Shown here: one piece after another, positions 9,487-17,117 of the stretch
Layout: every line of letters starts with the position of its first letter
Position numbering within the stretch: position 1 is the first letter of the stretch
Source of the DNA: Dysgonomonas hofstadii
GTDB taxonomy: Bacteria > Bacteroidota > Bacteroidia > Bacteroidales > Dysgonomonadaceae
Assembly: GCF_014196915.1 (NCBI RefSeq)
Contig: NZ_JACIEP010000013.1
Span: 62,001 to 126,000, forward strand
Direction of reading: 5' to 3'
DNA: 64,000 bases
Position numbers and translations under genes: made by a program
The notes under the pieces: model-generated
Database searches by the model: none
Seen by the model: the letters and a program-made list of their open reading frames with translations, nothing else
Told to the model about the DNA's origin: nothing

Positions 9487-9534
9487 AAACAAACACTCAA
9501 CTTGGCAGTAAAGGAGGAAAAGAAATAAAAAGGG
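9487..9534 (+). pseudogene. Degraded copy of the lon 3' end
   Basis: Read in one frame this gives LNLAVKEEKK then a stop, matching the Lon C-terminus [12 protein letters not shown]. By hand alignment 37 of 48 bases match 8005-8052, and many differences are synonymous-looking (CTG/TTG, GAA/GAG). It lies directly after the AlkD-like gene and forms an imperfect direct repeat around the RDD-AlkD pair. Confidence 0.5.
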
Positions 9535-9558
9535 ACTAATTAAAAAGCCGAATATTTA

Positions 9559-9849
9559 TTATAATTCAATGATATTAAACACTATAAGCAGATACTCAAT
9601 TATAATGACCAAGGAAAATAACAATCCAAAGAAAAACATAAATGAAGCCCATTTATGTTTTATTATCCAATCTTTACCTATATACTTAACCAATAAAAAG
9701 ACACCATAAATAAAACTTAGAGATATAATAACTGCTGATATATGTAACACATAAATATTATGAAAGAATGAACTGTTTATAACAAATAACAATAGTCCTA
9801 TATAAATAATTATTCTATCATTTTCTACTTTCGAAGCAATTTTTTCCAT
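9559..9849 (-). CDS. Small hypothetical membrane protein
   Basis: About 96 residues from MEKIASKVEND. Three hydrophobic segments follow: IIIYIGLLLFVINSSFF, ISAVIISLSFIYGVFLLV, and a C-terminal FMFFFGLLFSLVIII stretch. No family is recognised. The frame is open to an upstream Met at 9921, but the extra residues are AT-rich and unlike a signal, so 9849 (preceded by an A-rich AAGAAAA) is preferred. It is transcribed divergently from the DUF4199 gene. Base composition is clearly AT-richer than the neighbours, so it may be recently acquired or poorly constrained. Confidence 0.5.
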   Translation of the reverse strand: MEKIASKVENDRIIIYIGLLLFVINSSFFHNIYVLHISAVIISLSFIYGVFLLVKYIGKDWIIKHKWASFMFFFGLLFSLVIIIEYLLIVFNIIEL

Positions 9850-9962
9850 TTTTCTTATTTTATAAAAATATCTTATAAATATAATCATATTTTTGTAACA
9901 GCTATTAACACTCTCTCCCAAAAGATAAAAGCCCCGATAACATCACTTTCTAAACTATTTTG

Positions 9963-9970
9963 TACCTTTG
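9963..9970 (+). promoter_or_regulatory. Putative -7 box for DUF4199-GT2 operon
   Basis: TACCTTTG matches TAnnTTTG. It lies only about 10 nt before the start codon, implying a very short or leaderless mRNA. No -33 match was seen. Confidence 0.4.
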
Positions 9971-9978
9971 GCATCGCA

Positions 9979-10518
9979 ATGATGAACAGCCCCGATATAA
10001 AAGAAAAAGGGACCACCCTACTCCGTTATGCCATGCATTATGGTATGATACTGGGACTCTTCTGGGCATTCAAATACTTGTTCAGGATAGGCGCCGGATT
10101 TTCTGACCACATATTCATTTATGTGTTCTACCTGTTGAATGTGGGAACATTCCTGATGATATATATATTCACATTCAAATTCAAGAATGCCGACCCCGAC
10201 AATCCCAGAGGTATATTGTCGTGTATTGCGTTTGTCACGTTGGTCTGTTTCTTTGCTTCTTTCTTCGAAAGTACCATGATGTATGCGCATTTTAAACTTA
10301 TCGATCCCGGCTATTTTTATAAGATGACAGAGCCCATGGTGGAAATGGTAAACAATCTGTCTTTCCCGCCGGAGGAAGAAGAACCTTTAAGAAAATTTTT
10401 TATGGATTTGGTCACAGGCAAACCTTTATATATTGTCTCCAATTTTATAGGGAATACCATTCTCGGTCTGATACTTGGTTTGATGATGGGACTACTTATT
10501 AATAGTCAAAAGAAATAA
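9979..10518 (+). CDS. DUF4199 family membrane protein
   Basis: A 179-residue inner-membrane protein with four hydrophobic segments: two near residues 20-60, one at about 75-95 and a C-terminal glycine-rich helix (IGNTILGLILGLMMGLLI). It fits the DUF4199 family, which is widespread in Bacteroidota and commonly encoded directly before a GT2 glycosyltransferase, as here (18 nt gap). The function is unknown; co-transcription suggests it assists the polyprenyl-phosphate sugar transferase downstream. Two consecutive Met codons open the frame and either could be used. Confidence 0.75.
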   Translation: MMNSPDIKEKGTTLLRYAMHYGMILGLFWAFKYLFRIGAGFSDHIFIYVFYLLNVGTFLMIYIFTFKFKNADPDNPRGILSCIAFVTLVCFFASFFESTMMYAHFKLIDPGYFYKMTEPMVEMVNNLSFPPEEEEPLRKFFMDLVTGKPLYIVSNFIGNTILGLILGLMMGLLINSQKK

Positions 10519-10536
10519 AAGTCATATATTTGCCAT

Positions 10537-11487
10537 ATGGATATATCTGTCGTTATACCGTTGCTGAATGAAGAAGAATCTCTTGGCGAATTATACGCCT
10601 GGATAGAGCGTGTAATGCAGGAGAACGGCTATTCTTACGAGGTTATATTTGTTGACGACGGCAGCACCGACCATTCATGGGATGTGATTTGCGAACTGCG
10701 CGAAAAATCGCAAAATGTAAAAGCTATCAGGTTCCGTCGCAATTATGGCAAATCTCCGGCCTTGCATTGTGCTTTCCAAAAGGCTCAGGGAGATGTCGTT
10801 ATAACGATGGACGCCGATATGCAGGACAGTCCCGACGAAATTCCGGCGCTGTATAATATGATAAAGGCCGAAGGCTATGATATGGTATCGGGATGGAAGA
10901 AAAAACGCTACGATCCACTATCGAAGACAATTCCTACAAAGCTGTTCAATGCTACGGCACGGAAAGTGTCGGGCGTAAAGCTGCACGATTTTAACTGTGG
11001 CCTGAAATCGTATCGCAAAGAGGTGGTAAAATCTATAGAAATATATAACGATATGCACCGCTACATACCATACCTGGTAAAGATAGCAGGATTCAATAAA
11101 ATAGGAGAAAAGGTTGTACAACACCGTCCCCGCAAATTTGGAAAAAGCAAATTTGCGGGACTCAGCCGCTTTGTGAACGGATATCTCGATTTGCTCACGT
11201 TATGGTTTCTGTCGGTATTCGGCAAAAAGCCTATGCACTTTTTCGGACTATGGGGTAGCATTATGTTTTTCCTCGGTTTTGTGGCTATCATTATTGTCGG
11301 AGCCTCGAAACTATATGCCATCAACAAAGGCGTAGCGCATCCGTTGGTAACAAATTCGCCATATTTCTATATATCGCTTACCACGATGATACTGGGAACC
11401 CAGTTGTTTCTGGCCGGATTTCTGGGAGAAATTGTATCCCGGAATGCCACTACCCGAAACGATTATAAGATAGAAGAAGAACTATAA
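10537..11487 (+). CDS. GT2 glycosyltransferase, GtrB/DPM1-like
   Basis: A 316-residue family 2 glycosyltransferase. It begins DISVVIPLLNEEESL, has the nucleotide-binding VDDGSTDHSW and RRNYGKSPA motifs, and the catalytic metal motif DADMQDSPDEI. Two C-terminal transmembrane helices (about residues 230-255 and 275-300) give the dolichyl/undecaprenyl-phosphate sugar synthase layout. Such enzymes load a sugar from a nucleotide donor onto the lipid carrier at the cytoplasmic face. The sugar cannot be told from sequence. Last gene of the DUF4199 operon, with a terminator directly downstream. Confidence 0.88.
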   Translation: MDISVVIPLLNEEESLGELYAWIERVMQENGYSYEVIFVDDGSTDHSWDVICELREKSQNVKAIRFRRNYGKSPALHCAFQKAQGDVVITMDADMQDSPDEIPALYNMIKAEGYDMVSGWKKKRYDPLSKTIPTKLFNATARKVSGVKLHDFNCGLKSYRKEVVKSIEIYNDMHRYIPYLVKIAGFNKIGEKVVQHRPRKFGKSKFAGLSRFVNGYLDLLTLWFLSVFGKKPMHFFGLWGSIMFFLGFVAIIIVGASKLYAINKGVAHPLVTNSPYFYISLTTMILGTQLFLAGFLGEIVSRNATTRNDYKIEEEL

Positions 11488-11494
11488 ACTAAAT

Positions 11495-11526
11495 AGATGC
11501 CGATAGATAATACCGGCATTTTTTAT
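11495..11526 (+). terminator. Rho-independent terminator after the GT2 gene
   Basis: Stem ATGCCG (11497-11502) with CGGCAT (11514-11519), then TTTTTT. Confidence 0.75.
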
Positions 11527-11546
11527 GTATTTTGTTGTAATAAAGA

Positions 11547-11964
11547 GGTCTATTTATTTTTACTACGCGCAATCAAAGATTGCTTGTCATTCTTTTGGCC
11601 AAAGCCCCAAAAGAATGCAAAAAGTCTTTGGTGGCTCGTCCTCCGTGCTACCCGTTACAGGTTCACGGGCTAAATTAAAAGATTGTCCTGTCGGACGCTT
11701 TTAATTTCACGCCCCTTTCACCTGACGGGTGCCCAGCTCTCCGGCCTAATGCCACCGGGCGAAGCCACGAGTGCGTCAGCTTCCCGTGCATAGGTTTACA
11801 AGCCGGGCACCTGACGGCTGAAGACGGCGTGAAACCAAATACTGTTTGAGCCGCAGGCGAGTTTATTTGGTTTAGCCGGCAAAGCCAATGTCAGGTCGGC
11901 GGTAAACGAAGCACTAGCCTTTTGGTTCGTTTTGGGCAATGCCAAAATGAACAATAAATAGACC
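11547..11964. repeat. GC-rich structured element with terminal inverted repeats
   Basis: This 418 bp stretch fills the gap between the GT2 and nitroreductase genes. Its ends are a perfect 12 bp inverted repeat, GGTCTATTTATT (11547-11558) and AATAAATAGACC (11953-11964). Inside are several perfect hairpins: CATTCTTTTGG/CCAAAAGAATG (11588-11617), a nested one AAATTAAAAG + GTCC/GGAC + CTTTTAATTT (11672-11707), and AAACCAAATA/TATTTGGTTT (11832-11873). CACCTGACGG occurs twice (11719, 11808). It is clearly GC-richer than the flanking DNA. No open frame of useful length is present. It could be a MITE-like mobile element or encode a structured RNA. Confidence 0.65.
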
Positions 11965-12011
11965 AATTAAACACAACAACACATAAAAAGTAAACTTAAG
12001 ATAGAAAAATT

Positions 12012-12530
12012 ATGAGTTTGAAAGAACTAATCGAAAACCGCTATTCGGTCAGAGCTTACCTGTCGCAAATAGTAGAAGACGAAAAAATCGAATATATCCT
12101 GGAATGTGCAAGGCTAGCTCCTTCAGCCTGTAACCTGCAACCCTGGAAATTTTATGTGATCGCGGATGGCGATATGCAACAAAAAGTACACAAGGCGTAC
12201 GACAGGGATTGGTTCAAAACCGCTCCGATACAAATTATCGTTTGCGAAGACACTTCTGCTTCGTGGAAAAGGAAAAACTACGATAATAAGGATCATGCCG
12301 ATATAGATGCGGCCATAGCAGCAGAGCATATTTGCCTTGCAGCGGCTGAAATCGGTTTGGGAACATGCTGGATATGCAACTTCAATCCGCAAATTCTGAG
12401 AGAAGCATTATCCCTGCCATCACATATAGAGCCTGTAGCCATATTTCCGATAGGATATACCGACGAAGAAAGCAGCAAGCCAACCGAAAAGAAAAGAAAA
12501 CCACTTTCTGACATTACAGAATGGATATAG
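12012..12530 (+). CDS. Nitroreductase family protein
   Basis: A 172-residue flavin-dependent oxidoreductase of the nitroreductase superfamily. FMN-binding residues are visible in ENRYSVRAY (Arg-x-Ser-x-Arg) near the start, in LAPSACNLQPWKFYVI (about residue 37), and in the C-terminal AEIGLGTCWICNF / PIGYTDE region. It is of the short form that acts as a homodimer. The natural substrate is not predictable; these enzymes reduce nitro compounds, quinones or flavins with NAD(P)H. The gene stands alone between the structured element and the C10 peptidase, with no obvious promoter match. Confidence 0.87.
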   Translation: MSLKELIENRYSVRAYLSQIVEDEKIEYILECARLAPSACNLQPWKFYVIADGDMQQKVHKAYDRDWFKTAPIQIIVCEDTSASWKRKNYDNKDHADIDAAIAAEHICLAAAEIGLGTCWICNFNPQILREALSLPSHIEPVAIFPIGYTDEESSKPTEKKRKPLSDITEWI

Positions 12531-12646
12531 TTTTTGGGAGTAAATGCCCACCAATACATTAATTAATGTAAATATTTCAACAAAAAAACGATTATTAACC
12601 TAAAAAGAGTATATTTAACATAAAATTATCCTTAAACATAGAACTT

Positions 12647-13864
12647 ATGAAGAAATACTCTTCAAAAATTTTTTTGGCAATTGCTATTCTACTCTTTACT
12701 GCCTGTCAAAACACAGAAATGCAAGAAGAAATCCCGAAAAGCGATAATTTTGTAGATAAAGAAACGATCTTAGGGCTGGCTTCTCAGCTTTCGTTTACTA
12801 CTGATGACGGAAATGGACCTAAATCTTCTGTTCTGAAACAAGTAGAAGATATTGGAGTTGTTACGGGAACAGATAATTTACCATCGTGCTACATTGTAAA
12901 CTACGAAGATAGTGGATTTATCATTATGCCAGCGGATAATAGACTCACACCCGTACTGGCACACTCAGAAACAGGAAAATTTGCAATAGCCGGAGAATTA
13001 CCACCCGGTGTATCGGAATGGCTTGAAGAAACAGCAGCCTATGTAAGTTATATCAGGGAATCGGATGAAGAACAAACGGGCAATGTCGCCGATGCATGGA
13101 ACCCGATTTCGGTACAACGTATTATTATCGGTGGTGGAGGCAACGATGAATTCGAGCCAGACTGGGGACAATGCCCACAAAATGAGTTGGTAGGTCCTCT
13201 ATTGACTACAGCATGGCATCAAAGAGACGGTTTCAATAATCTTTTACAATATGGTGGATGCAATACAGACAAAACAAATGGTAGATATCCGGCCGGATGT
13301 GTTGCTATAGCAGTAGCACAGGTGATGAGATACCACGAGTTTCCTACTACTTCATATTTCTGGATCTTTATGCTGGACAGAACAGGAACAGATGAAGCAT
13401 CGCGGCTGGTTTCAGATATTGGAACAGCCTTAGGCACGGAGTATAGTTGCGAAAAGTCAAATGCTGAAACCAGCAAAGTCCCTGAAATATTAAAAAATCG
13501 ATTCGGATATAGTTCTGCCGTTTATGATCATTTTAATGTAGACATAGTGACTGCAAACCTTAAACAGAGAAGACCGGTTATACTAAGTGGAGCGCGAAAA
13601 GAATACGCTTTGGGATTACCATATAGAGGAGATGGACATGCTTGGGTATGTGACGGCTATAAGAAAAATATACAATGTGAATATGACCTTAACGGAAGGT
13701 TTAATGGTAATTATACTATGAGCACTTGGCTGTATATGAACTGGGGCTGGAATATAGATAATACTAATTATAATGGTTGGTATTCATGGAATAGTTGGGA
13801 TACCAATGATGGAGAATATAATTTCAATTATACAAAAAAAATGGTATACAACATAAAACCGTAA
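12647..13864 (+). CDS. C10 (streptopain-like) cysteine peptidase, lipoprotein
   Basis: 405 residues with a lipoprotein signal peptide (lipobox FTAC at about residues 17-20). A pro-domain of the streptopain/Spi type follows, with YIVNYEDSGFIIMPADN and a PVLAHSETGKF segment. The peptidase domain shows the nucleophile in YPAGCVAIAVAQVMRYHEFP (about residue 220) and the catalytic His in GDGHAWVCDGY (about residue 333), ending with a WGWN motif. C10 peptidases are secreted or surface proteases, such as SpeB and the Bacteroides fragilis Bfp enzymes. The stop codon is 6 nt before the first of three paralogous lipoprotein genes, so all four probably form one operon. Confidence 0.9.
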   Translation: MKKYSSKIFLAIAILLFTACQNTEMQEEIPKSDNFVDKETILGLASQLSFTTDDGNGPKSSVLKQVEDIGVVTGTDNLPSCYIVNYEDSGFIIMPADNRLTPVLAHSETGKFAIAGELPPGVSEWLEETAAYVSYIRESDEEQTGNVADAWNPISVQRIIIGGGGNDEFEPDWGQCPQNELVGPLLTTAWHQRDGFNNLLQYGGCNTDKTNGRYPAGCVAIAVAQVMRYHEFPTTSYFWIFMLDRTGTDEASRLVSDIGTALGTEYSCEKSNAETSKVPEILKNRFGYSSAVYDHFNVDIVTANLKQRRPVILSGARKEYALGLPYRGDGHAWVCDGYKKNIQCEYDLNGRFNGNYTMSTWLYMNWGWNIDNTNYNGWYSWNSWDTNDGEYNFNYTKKMVYNIKP

Positions 13865-13870
13865 GAAATT

Positions 13871-14353
13871 ATGAAGAAGTATATTTTAATTTTCTCAATA
13901 CTAGCTATATTGACAGCATGTGATAAAGATCCAGTTGAATTTGTTTATAGTCTTCACTGTATAGTAGTAGACCAAGACGGGAATGATCTTTTAAATCCAG
14001 ACACACAGGGTGCTATAGAGATTTCCAAAATAGAGATTTACTACTTAAAAAACGGGGAGTTTTCTAAATATTATGATCGTAATCTGGATAGTCCTAAAGG
14101 ATATCGGGTTAGCAAGCATGAACTAGATGACGATCATGAATACAAATGCACTTTTTTCCTTTCCCCATATGAAGAATATAAGGGAAAGAAAACGCTTACC
14201 ATTGTAAAATGGAATGAAAATGAATCGGATACTATTGTTTCAGAAATACATAAAGATGGAGGCTTGGCTATAACTACAAACTTTGAACTGAACGGAAGTT
14301 CTGATATAGAATGGATAGCCTCTCGTACCTTTAAACTGGTAAAAAAGAGGTAA
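13871..14353 (+). CDS. Tandem lipoprotein paralog 1 after C10 peptidase
   Basis: 160 residues. Signal peptide with lipobox LTACDK, then a beta-rich domain containing VDQDGNDLLNPDT, KIEIYYLKNGEF, WNENESDTIV and a final TFKLVK. No named family was recognised with certainty. It is one of three adjacent paralogs (13871, 14357, 14857) behind a C10 peptidase. B. fragilis C10 peptidases are known to have co-encoded lipoprotein inhibitors, so an inhibitor or immunity role is a reasonable inference. It is not shown by sequence, since no clear match to the Spi/staphostatin domains is visible. A 60+ bp block is identical to paralog 3. Confidence 0.7.
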   Translation: MKKYILIFSILAILTACDKDPVEFVYSLHCIVVDQDGNDLLNPDTQGAIEISKIEIYYLKNGEFSKYYDRNLDSPKGYRVSKHELDDDHEYKCTFFLSPYEEYKGKKTLTIVKWNENESDTIVSEIHKDGGLAITTNFELNGSSDIEWIASRTFKLVKKR

Positions 14354-14356
14354 TAT

Positions 14357-14860
14357 ATGAAAAAATATATTTTAATTTTCTCAATACTTGCTATATTGAC
14401 AGCATGCGATAAAAATAATGAAGAAGCAATTGTTGATTTTGATTTATTTTTCACAATCGTTGATCAGGATGGAAATGATCTTTTAAATCCTTCTACTGAG
14501 AATTCTATTGAAGTACATAAAATAGAGATATATCATCTTAAAAATGGTGAATATATTAGGCTATACAACAATACCTCGAGTGGTCGGAATGCATATTCAC
14601 TTAGAGAACCAGAAGCCGGAGAAAAGACTGGATATATACTAGGTATAGCACTTTCAGTCTATGAAGAATACGAAAAGAATAAATCGGTAACCGTTATTAA
14701 ATGGAATGAAAACGAGTCGGATACAATAATTTCAACAATAACAACACATGGAAATATTACAGGTGTCTATGAATTTACATATAATAATATTAGTGACGAA
14801 GACCTTGAAAAGGTGGGCTATCGCACATACAAACTGGTAAAAGAAAGAAAAGGGGAGTGA
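14357..14860 (+). CDS. Tandem lipoprotein paralog 2
   Basis: 167 residues. The first 18 residues (MKKYILIFSILAILTACD) are identical to paralog 1, and the DNA there is nearly identical too. The mature domain keeps VDQDGNDLLNPST, KIEIYHLKNGEY and KWNENESDTI but diverges in the middle, where residues 75-95 replace the block shared by paralogs 1 and 3. The gap to paralog 1 is only 3 nt. Its stop overlaps the GTG start of paralog 3. A translationally coupled operon is likely. Confidence 0.7.
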   Translation: MKKYILIFSILAILTACDKNNEEAIVDFDLFFTIVDQDGNDLLNPSTENSIEVHKIEIYHLKNGEYIRLYNNTSSGRNAYSLREPEAGEKTGYILGIALSVYEEYEKNKSVTVIKWNENESDTIISTITTHGNITGVYEFTYNNISDEDLEKVGYRTYKLVKERKGE

Positions 14861-15354
14861 GGAAATATATATTAATATGTGCAGTACTTTTCGTATTGAA
14901 CTCATGTGATAAAGATGTAAACTCAATGGTTATTGACATGTCCTTATCCTGCATAGTAATAGACCAAGATGGCAACGATTTATTGAACCCAGATACAGAA
15001 GGGGCTATTGATACTTCGAAAATAGAAAAATATTATTTAAGAAATGGGGAATTCATCAAATTTTATTATAATAATCTGGATAGTCCTAAAGGATATCGGG
15101 TTAGCAAGCATGAACTAGATGACGATCATGAATACATATGCGGTTTTGGACTTTCTCCATATGAAGAATATGAAGGAAATAAGACACTCACTATTATCAA
15201 ATGGAACGAAAATGAGTCAGATACTATTGTTATAGATGTATATAAAAACGGAGGGATAGTTCAGGCTAGTAATATTCATATCAATGGCAGTAAGAATATA
15301 GACTGGATAGCACCAGCCACATTTAAACTTGTAAAAGAGAGGAAAAAAGAGTGA
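14857..15354 (+). CDS. Tandem lipoprotein paralog 3 (GTG start)
   Basis: 165 residues starting at a GTG that overlaps the previous stop (GTGA). The signal peptide has lipobox LNSCDK. The mature domain has IVIDQDGNDLLNPDTEGA, a YYLRNGEFIKF segment and KWNENESDTIV. The block 15072-15135 is identical in DNA to paralog 1 (14083-14146), which points to recent duplication or gene conversion. Directly behind its stop another GTGA with AAGAAATAC recurs, apparently the remnant of a fourth start. Function unknown; the peptidase-inhibitor hypothesis is inference from context. Confidence 0.7.
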   Translation: MRKYILICAVLFVLNSCDKDVNSMVIDMSLSCIVIDQDGNDLLNPDTEGAIDTSKIEKYYLRNGEFIKFYYNNLDSPKGYRVSKHELDDDHEYICGFGLSPYEEYEGNKTLTIIKWNENESDTIVIDVYKNGGIVQASNIHINGSKNIDWIAPATFKLVKERKKE

Positions 15355-15383
15355 AGAAATACGTACGGGGGCTATGGATATAG
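15351..15383 (+). pseudogene. Possible remnant start of a fourth lipoprotein copy
   Basis: GTG AAG AAA TAC overlaps the stop of paralog 3 exactly as the GTG of paralog 3 overlaps the stop of paralog 2. The frame (MKKYVRGLWI) stops after ten residues and runs into mntP. This may be a deletion scar; it is too short to be sure. Confidence 0.3.
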
Positions 15384-15979
15384 CCCCATTAATCATACTG
15401 GCAATAGGCCTTTCGATGGACAGCCTGATAATAGCGCTGACCAGCGGAGCCATTATTAAGAACCATGAGGTAGTCAATGTGCTGAAGATTGCCGGCATGC
15501 TGGCTTTCATACAGATGAACCTTACCATATTCGGCTGGCTGATAGGTTCTACTTTTGTCCGTTACATCGATAAATACGACCATTGGATCGCCTTTGCTAT
15601 ACTATTGTTCTTAGGCATACGAGTCATTGTTTCAGCCATTAAAGAAGAGGAAAGCACACCATTCAACCCACTGAATTTCAAAGTAATGCTAAGTCTGGCT
15701 ATTGCCACCAGCATAGATGCTACGGCTGTTGGATTATCCTTGTCGCTGGTGAACATAGATATCTTAAAGCCAGCTATTATCATTGGTATAGTAACATTAC
15801 TTATTTCATCGTTGGGAATCATTTTCGGATCGAAAGTTGGCAAACGTTATAATCTGCGCATCAATATTCTTGGAGGCATCATACTCATTCTCATAGCTTT
15901 CAGCATTCTGGCCGAACATACTGTCCTCACCGGTCATACTGCGCTACATGATTTGTTTACAATCACAAAGTCTTGTTAA
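15374..15979 (+). CDS. mntP: MntP-family manganese efflux pump
   Basis: A 201-residue integral membrane protein with six hydrophobic helices in two related halves. The signature Asp-containing helices are present: LIILAIGLSMDSLIIALTSG (about residues 6-25) and MLSLAIATSIDATAVGLSL (about residues 105-123). MntP exports Mn2+ from the cytoplasm, with these Asp residues thought to bind the ion. The start codon is 19 nt behind lipoprotein paralog 3, so read-through from the peptidase operon is possible. No Mn riboswitch was noticed. Family assignment is firm. Confidence 0.88.
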   Translation: MDIAPLIILAIGLSMDSLIIALTSGAIIKNHEVVNVLKIAGMLAFIQMNLTIFGWLIGSTFVRYIDKYDHWIAFAILLFLGIRVIVSAIKEEESTPFNPLNFKVMLSLAIATSIDATAVGLSLSLVNIDILKPAIIIGIVTLLISSLGIIFGSKVGKRYNLRINILGGIILILIAFSILAEHTVLTGHTALHDLFTITKSC

Positions 15980-16039
15980 ATAAACGAAACAACCGAACGA
16001 AGATTTACTGGAGATGTTATTAACTAAAATACAAGTTGC

Positions 16040-16047
16040 TATATTTG
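16040..16047 (+). promoter_or_regulatory. Putative -7 box for the DUF4834 gene
   Basis: TATATTTG, a perfect TAnnTTTG match, 29 nt before the start codon. No -33 match. Confidence 0.4.
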
Positions 16048-16075
16048 CTTTTAGTTATAAACAAATTATTTAAGA

Positions 16076-16318
16076 ATGGGATTTATACTCTTTATATTTT
16101 TCACTATACTCCTGCTGGTAATAGCATTGTTTTTATCTATGGTAAAAGGTGTATGGTCTTTAATTTCAGGCAAGCCTTCTTCAATGGGAAACCCTGAAGG
16201 CAGAAGATATTCTTCATGGAACAGGGAACAACATAATTCATATACTTCGGACAATCAAAAGAAAATTTTTCCGAAAGATGAAGGGGAATATGTCTCCTAT
16301 GAGGAGATAAAAGACTGA
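16076..16318 (+). CDS. DUF4834 family small membrane protein
   Basis: 80 residues: one N-terminal transmembrane helix (FILFIFFTILLLVIALFL), then a basic and polar tail ending in EGEYVSYEEIKD, which is typical of DUF4834. Members are small Bacteroidota proteins often found beside DUF721 and recF, as here, although this gene is convergent with them. Function unknown. It is followed by a strong bidirectional terminator. Confidence 0.7.
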   Translation: MGFILFIFFTILLLVIALFLSMVKGVWSLISGKPSSMGNPEGRRYSSWNREQHNSYTSDNQKKIFPKDEGEYVSYEEIKD

Positions 16319-16337
16319 TATATAGAATAAAACAGAA

Positions 16338-16378
16338 AAGGGAAAGGGAGATAAATCTTATATTTATCTCCCTTTTTA
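16338..16378. terminator. Bidirectional terminator between DUF4834 and thioesterase
   Basis: Perfect 14 bp stem AAAGGGAGATAAAT/ATTTATCTCCCTTT (16343-16356 with 16362-16375) with a five-base loop. T-rich tracts follow on both strands. It separates convergent genes. Confidence 0.88.
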
Positions 16379-16380
16379 TA

Positions 16381-16812
16381 CTAATATTCCAGTTTTTCAT
16401 ATTTCGATATAGCTTCCCGCCAATCGTCGGGAATAGGCATCGAAGCTTGTGTATGCGCATTATAGGTAACGAATACCGACTGGCAACGGCACTTAATATC
16501 ACCGTTTTTCACATTGCGTATCTGTTGCAGGAATACACCGCTTTTATCACCCAGCTTAATAATTTTTGAATCCACTACTATCTTTTCCTTGTAGAATATA
16601 GGCGATAGAAAATCCACTTCGATATGAGCGACAACAATAAGTCCGTCTGTCCAGCTTATAGAAGTAGGACGTATCCTGTCGAAGTAATCGGTCTTGCCGA
16701 GGTCAAAATAGCTAAAGTAAATATTATTGTTGATATGCCCCATTGCATCTATATCATTGAAACGAATCTGAACAGGCAATGTGGTATTGAATGTCTCTGG
16801 TTTGATTTCCAT
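16381..16812 (-). CDS. Hotdog-fold acyl-CoA thioesterase
   Basis: 143 residues of the 4-hydroxybenzoyl-CoA thioesterase-like (4HBT/YbgC) family. RFNDIDAMGHINNNIYFSYF contains the catalytic Asp and the HINN motif, followed by the long hotdog helix with DYFDRIRP. The beta-sheet half has VEVDFLSPIFYKEKI and GVFLQQIRN. It hydrolyses acyl-CoA thioesters in the cytosol; the acyl specificity is unknown. Third gene of a minus-strand unit recF - DUF721 - thioesterase (11 nt gap), with a shared terminator below. Confidence 0.85.
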   Translation of the reverse strand: MEIKPETFNTTLPVQIRFNDIDAMGHINNNIYFSYFDLGKTDYFDRIRPTSISWTDGLIVVAHIEVDFLSPIFYKEKIVVDSKIIKLGDKSGVFLQQIRNVKNGDIKCRCQSVFVTYNAHTQASMPIPDDWREAISKYEKLEY

Positions 16813-16823
16813 TTTTTATTTTT

Positions 16824-17117
16824 CTATCTGAATATTATATCACTCACAACATACATTCCTGCATGTTCATTTATTTTATTTATCAATTGTTCTTTTGCCA
16901 TCAATAATTCTGACCGCAATACCGAAGAACTCAACGATACATACAAAACTCCGTTCCGCAGGTAGATATTTGTCGTATAAGAAGAGATCATCGTTCCCAG
17001 AAGTTTTGACCAACCCGTTACGGCACGGCTTTCGGCCAGCTTCTTTTTTATAAACTGGTTCTCTTCGAAGTATTGCTTCAATACTTCTCCTATGCTTTCG
17101 GTATTCCGTTTTCTCAT
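16824..17117 (-). CDS. DUF721 domain protein
   Basis: 97 residues of the DUF721/DciA-like family. Features are an N-terminal helix (IGEVLKQYFEENQFIKKKL), a central WSKLLGTMISSYTTNIYLRNGVLYV segment that is the core of the fold, and the typical LLMAKEQLINKINE C-terminus. Homologous DciA proteins in other bacteria assist loading of the replicative helicase. In Bacteroidota DUF721 is regularly encoded with recF, as here, with a 4 nt overlap (ATGA) to recF. A role in DNA replication or repair is thus plausible but inferred. Confidence 0.8.
   Translation of the reverse strand: MRKRNTESIGEVLKQYFEENQFIKKKLAESRAVTGWSKLLGTMISSYTTNIYLRNGVLYVSLSSSVLRSELLMAKEQLINKINEHAGMYVVSDIIFR

Noticed and set aside
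15373-15979. Manganese riboswitch before mntP
   Set aside because: The gene starts 19 nt behind the lipoprotein stop, leaving no room for a yybP-ykoY type leader.
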